DNA of 64,000 nt, from NCBI GenBank assembly GCA_020639155.1, contig JACKHF010000002.1, forward strand, positions 124,001 through 188,000, written 5' to 3'. This DNA is from Phycisphaeraceae bacterium (lineage in GTDB: Bacteria; Planctomycetota; Phycisphaerae; Phycisphaerales; UBA1924). The position numbers and the translations under genes were made by a program. Shown here one piece after another: positions 61,157 through 64,000 of the stretch. Each line of letters begins with the position of its first letter. Position 1 is the first letter of the stretch. A model generated the notes under the pieces. The model ran no database searches. It was not told where the DNA came from and saw nothing but the letters and a program-made list of their open reading frames with translations.

Positions 61157-62020
61157 ATGAGTCTCTCCCGCAGAACAGTGACCAAAGCTTCCATTGCGTT
61201 GCTTTGTGCAGTATCGCTTTCCGGATGTGTGAACTTTGGTGGTGCAGCGAAGTTCAAGCGCGAGGTGCAACTGGTGGTGGAGTCGGCGGGCACGCCGGCG
61301 CAACTCGATGTTTCGTCCCGAAACGGGAAGATCGACGTCTTCGCAGGCTCGCACGCAACATTCACTGGCAATACCACTGACACGATTGTCATCGATGCTG
61401 TGATCAAGGCGCGGACACAGGAGCGTGCCGATGCGACCCAGATTTCTGCGAAGACCAATGCAGAAGGTGTGCTTGAGGTGCGCACGGTGTGGCCCGACGG
61501 TAGAGCGCTGAACAGCGAAGGGACAAGCTACGTCATCAACATGGCTCAGTGTGATGGTGCAAAGATCCATAGCAGTAATGGCTCGCTCCGTGCGTTTGGC
61601 ACATCGGGCATGATTTTGCTCGATTCTTCCAACGGATCAATCCGCGTCGAGGACCATGCGGGTGATGTGAATGCCGACACATCCAACGGAAGCGTGAAAC
61701 TGATCCGAGTTTCAGGAAGAGCAAATGCAGACACCTCCAACGGCTCAATCGAGATTGTGCTGACACCCGACAATCCGGGGCCATTGCATGCTGACTCAAG
61801 CAATGGGAGTGTGAGCATTACGGTCGGCCCCGCGTTTGTGGGCACACTCAAGTGCAACACGTCCAACGGCAGGGTGAATCCCAATATCTCGTCGAGTACA
61901 GATACAACGTGGAACTCATTAAGCAAAACCTCCGGCGCACTGATCATTGGCAATCCTGAGCCCGTTTCGATCGTGAAAACATCGAACAGCTCGATTACAA
62001 TCAATGTCGAGAACGACTGA
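61157..62020 (+). CDS. DUF4097-like lipoprotein with SNG repeats
   Basis: A 287-residue exported lipoprotein (lipobox VSLSGC after the twin-Arg-like SLSRRTVTKA start). The C-terminal half contains at least six evenly spaced SNG turns (HSSNGSLRAF, DSSNGSIRVED, DTSNGSVKL, DTSNGSIEIV, DSSNGSVSIT, NTSNGRVNPN), giving a stacked beta arrangement. It resembles DUF4097 putative adhesins. The ATG at 61157 has AGGAG nine bases upstream; the earlier frame to 61064 is not used. It lies 96 bases after the regulator, so it may share its operon. Ligand unknown. Confidence 0.72.
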   Translation: MSLSRRTVTKASIALLCAVSLSGCVNFGGAAKFKREVQLVVESAGTPAQLDVSSRNGKIDVFAGSHATFTGNTTDTIVIDAVIKARTQERADATQISAKTNAEGVLEVRTVWPDGRALNSEGTSYVINMAQCDGAKIHSSNGSLRAFGTSGMILLDSSNGSIRVEDHAGDVNADTSNGSVKLIRVSGRANADTSNGSIEIVLTPDNPGPLHADSSNGSVSITVGPAFVGTLKCNTSNGRVNPNISSSTDTTWNSLSKTSGALIIGNPEPVSIVKTSNSSITINVEND

Positions 62021-62053
62021 CCTTTCAGCACAGCTTGGCGAAGGAACCACACA

Positions 62054-62446
62054 ATGACAGAACCACAACGACAGCCGCCTGCTCCGGGCTCGTGGTGCCA
62101 CATTGAGATTCCCGCGAAAGATCCTGCAGTCCTCAAAAAGTTCTATGGCGACATCTTCGGGTGTACTTTTACCGATGTGCCCGAGATGGATTACACGCTG
62201 TACCATGCAGGGTCTAACTTTGGTGGCGGCATCTGCAAGCTGCCCGATGGGGCGCAGCAGGGGATGATTAACTACATCTACGTCGAGGACATCCCCGTAA
62301 CCTGCGAAAAGATCAAGGCGGGCGGCGGTGATGTCGTGATGCCCGAGACCCCCGTTGGGCCGGTCAGCTGGTTTGCGATCGTGAAAGACCCCAGCGGCAA
62401 CCACTTTGCCCTGTGGAAGAGCAATCCGGCTGCACACGGCGCATAA
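62054..62446 (+). CDS. VOC/glyoxalase-fold protein
   Basis: A 130-residue single vicinal-oxygen-chelate domain. It opens SWCHIEIPAKDPAVLKKFY, the usual betaalphabeta start with a metal-ligand His, and ends with KDPSGNHFALWKS, carrying the second ligand pair. Members range from glyoxalase I to fosfomycin-resistance enzymes and small regulatory proteins, so the reaction cannot be named. Preceded by GAAGGAA, it follows the DUF4097-like gene by 33 bases and probably belongs to the same operon. Confidence 0.82.
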   Translation: MTEPQRQPPAPGSWCHIEIPAKDPAVLKKFYGDIFGCTFTDVPEMDYTLYHAGSNFGGGICKLPDGAQQGMINYIYVEDIPVTCEKIKAGGGDVVMPETPVGPVSWFAIVKDPSGNHFALWKSNPAAHGA

Positions 62447-62474
62447 ACAAAGTTCCATGTCCAATCGATGTTCT

Positions 62475-62494
62475 ATCAGCGCGTTCGTGCTGAT
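62475..62494 (+). other. Hairpin upstream of pgi
   Basis: ATCAGC (62475-62480) pairs with GCTGAT (62489-62494), and inner bases extend it with a G-U pair. It ends 11 bases before the pgi ATG, so it could limit ribosome access or end the upstream transcript. No T-run follows. Confidence 0.3.
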
Positions 62495-62505
62495 ATCCTG
62501 TGTGC

Positions 62506-63969
62506 ATGAAAACTGCCACGTCTGCCATCCGGATCGACTTTGCCAACTGCATGACCGAGCGTGTCGGTGAGCACGGGCTTGATCCTGTGCTGTTCGATGT
62601 CGACAGCACAATTTCGCGATCCGTTCGTTCGATCACCGAAAAGCTGAATGCTTCACGCGGTTCCGGATGGGAGCGCTGGCGCGATCTGCACCGTGATCCG
62701 ATGCGTTCGGATCATCTGTCGCAGGTGCGCGATGCGGTCGATGCGTGCAACAGCGCGTTCCCGGATGGTGTCGAGAATCTCGTGGTGCTGGGGATTGGCG
62801 GGTCGGCGCTCGGGAACATCGCGCTGCAGGGCGCGCTGCGATCACCCGTCCACAATCTCCTGCCCGCTGGATCGCGCAAGGGGCCAAGGCTCTTCGTGCT
62901 CGACAATGTTGATCCTGTTGCGTTCGGCGAGGTGATGACATTCTGCGATGCGCCGACGAGCATGGGTGGTGGGGGTGGTCTTGAGAAGACTGTTTTCAAC
63001 GTCATTTCAAAGTCGGGCGAAACCGCCGAGACCGCTGCGCAGTTCATGATCATCCGCGATATGCTCAAGGCAAGATTTGGCGATGCGCATCAGAAGCACA
63101 TTGTCGCAGTGACCGATCCTGCAAAGGGCACTATGCGCACGATCTGCGATGCCAACGGGTATCGCACATTACCCGTGCCCGAAGGCGTCGGTGGTCGTTT
63201 CAGTGTGCTTTCGCCGGTTGGACTGTTCAGTGCAGCAATGTGTGGGATTGACATCGAAGCATTGCTCGACGGTGCAGCCGACATGGACGAATCGACGTGC
63301 AACCCGGAACTATTGAAGAATCCGGCAGCGCTGCTCGCAGTAATACTTGTTGAGTTCGGCATGTCCAAGGGCAAAACGAACCATGTGATGATGCCGTATG
63401 CGAACCAGTTGTATCTGCTCGCCGACTGGTTCCGACAGTTGTGGGCCGAGAGTCTCGGCAAGCGAACCGATTCCGTGCAGGGGCTTGACCACGTCGGGTT
63501 CACGCCGATCAAAGCGCTCGGCGCGACGGACCAGCACTCGCAGGTGCAACTCTACCGCGATGGACCGAACGACAAGGTGTTCTGCCTCGTCGAGGTTGAA
63601 CAGTTTGCGCGTGACGTACCAATCCCGACAGGGCTCGGTGTTGAAGCAATACAGTATCTCGAGGGATCGGACCTTGGCACGCTCCTCAACAGAGAGCGCC
63701 GCGCAACCGAGTACGCGCTCGTCGAATCGCAGCGACCCAACTTCACACTCACGTTCCCCGAGGTGAACGAACGCACAGTTGGCCAGTTTTTGTATTTGTG
63801 GGAGATGGTGACCGCGTATGCGGGAAGACTGCTGGGCATTGATGCCTACGACCAGCCGGCGGTTGAGACCGGCAAACAAGCGACATTCGGGCTCATGGGA
63901 CGAGCCGGATACGAAAACTGGAGCATGCGCGTTGAGCGCACACTCCAGAAGTTGCAGTGGACAGTCTGA
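62506..63969 (+). CDS. pgi: Glucose-6-phosphate isomerase
   Basis: A 487-residue phosphoglucose isomerase. Conserved segments are NLVVLGIGGSALGNIAL, VISKSGETAETAAQFM, the family signature VGGRFSVLSPVG, and QGLDHVGFTPIKALGATDQHSQ. It interconverts glucose-6-P and fructose-6-P in the cytoplasm, feeding central metabolism and sugar-nucleotide supply. The length and the SIS-domain pattern resemble the Bacillus-type enzymes. The ATG at 62506 is preferred to a GTG at 62500. The stop lies 31 bases from the window end. Confidence 0.93.
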   Translation: MKTATSAIRIDFANCMTERVGEHGLDPVLFDVDSTISRSVRSITEKLNASRGSGWERWRDLHRDPMRSDHLSQVRDAVDACNSAFPDGVENLVVLGIGGSALGNIALQGALRSPVHNLLPAGSRKGPRLFVLDNVDPVAFGEVMTFCDAPTSMGGGGGLEKTVFNVISKSGETAETAAQFMIIRDMLKARFGDAHQKHIVAVTDPAKGTMRTICDANGYRTLPVPEGVGGRFSVLSPVGLFSAAMCGIDIEALLDGAADMDESTCNPELLKNPAALLAVILVEFGMSKGKTNHVMMPYANQLYLLADWFRQLWAESLGKRTDSVQGLDHVGFTPIKALGATDQHSQVQLYRDGPNDKVFCLVEVEQFARDVPIPTGLGVEAIQYLEGSDLGTLLNRERRATEYALVESQRPNFTLTFPEVNERTVGQFLYLWEMVTAYAGRLLGIDAYDQPAVETGKQATFGLMGRAGYENWSMRVERTLQKLQWTV

Positions 63970-64000
63970 TCGCTAGCTTACGGACAACCTGTTGCGTAGG

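Overview
The window is chromosomal DNA of moderately high GC and looks like a free-living, flagellated member of the Planctomycetota, most likely Phycisphaerae. The taxon is inferred from several signs: secreted proteins ending in a PAPG - hydrophobic stretch - RRRR sorting tail, an exosortase, dockerin- and FG-GAP-type calcium loops, a futalosine-pathway menaquinone gene (mqnE), many GTG/TTG starts, and patchy Shine-Dalgarno use. No tRNA, rRNA, CRISPR array, insertion sequence or phage gene was seen.

Bases 1-25,330 (minus strand) form one large exopolysaccharide (EPS) locus. Read in its own direction, it starts with nucleotide-sugar genes (rfbA-like, an acyltransferase, rfbC-like, rfbD, rfbB). 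A NusG/RfaH-like antiterminator follows, then a 1037-residue secreted beta-helix protein with a long Ser/Gly region. Next come an asparagine-synthase-like enzyme, a polysaccharide pyruvyl transferase, a Wzx flippase, a hexapeptide acetyltransferase, an FrhB-like Fe-S protein, a Wzy-like polymerase, a GT2, a methyltransferase and a polysaccharide deacetylase. The locus ends with an Alg14/Alg13 (PssD/PssE) pair, a UDP-sugar dehydrogenase, a GT4, a nucleotidyltransferase-like protein, an exosortase, EpsI and the start of a chain-length/transport protein. Many genes overlap by ATGA, so the locus is probably one or a few long transcripts. A candidate sigma-70 promoter lies at 25484-25512.

Bases 25.5-34.6 kb carry fliS and an unusually long fliD, two secreted or envelope proteins (one DUF3352-like, one HtrA-like protease without PDZ), and an FG-GAP repeat protein transcribed divergently from the protease. 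Bases 34.6-53.6 kb are mostly housekeeping: a nucleotidyltransferase, mqnE, dnaK, rdgB, an ALDH7-type dehydrogenase, a divergent rpiA, a serine hydrolase, an M19 dipeptidase, pdhA, a second deacetylase, a GNAT protein, purH, a PQQ-type lipoprotein, riboflavin synthase and ruvC.

Bases 53.7-57.4 kb hold the most distinctive element: six head-to-tail paralogues of a ~205-residue secreted protein. Each has a signal peptide and a PAPG/RRRR tail, and they are separated by exactly three bases. They diverge from a dockerin-tailed secreted protein (57.5-59.3 kb). The right end has an NtrC-type regulator, a DUF4097-like lipoprotein with SNG repeats, a VOC protein and pgi. The exosortase/EpsI pair at the left end is a plausible processing system for the tailed array at the right end, but that link is inference.
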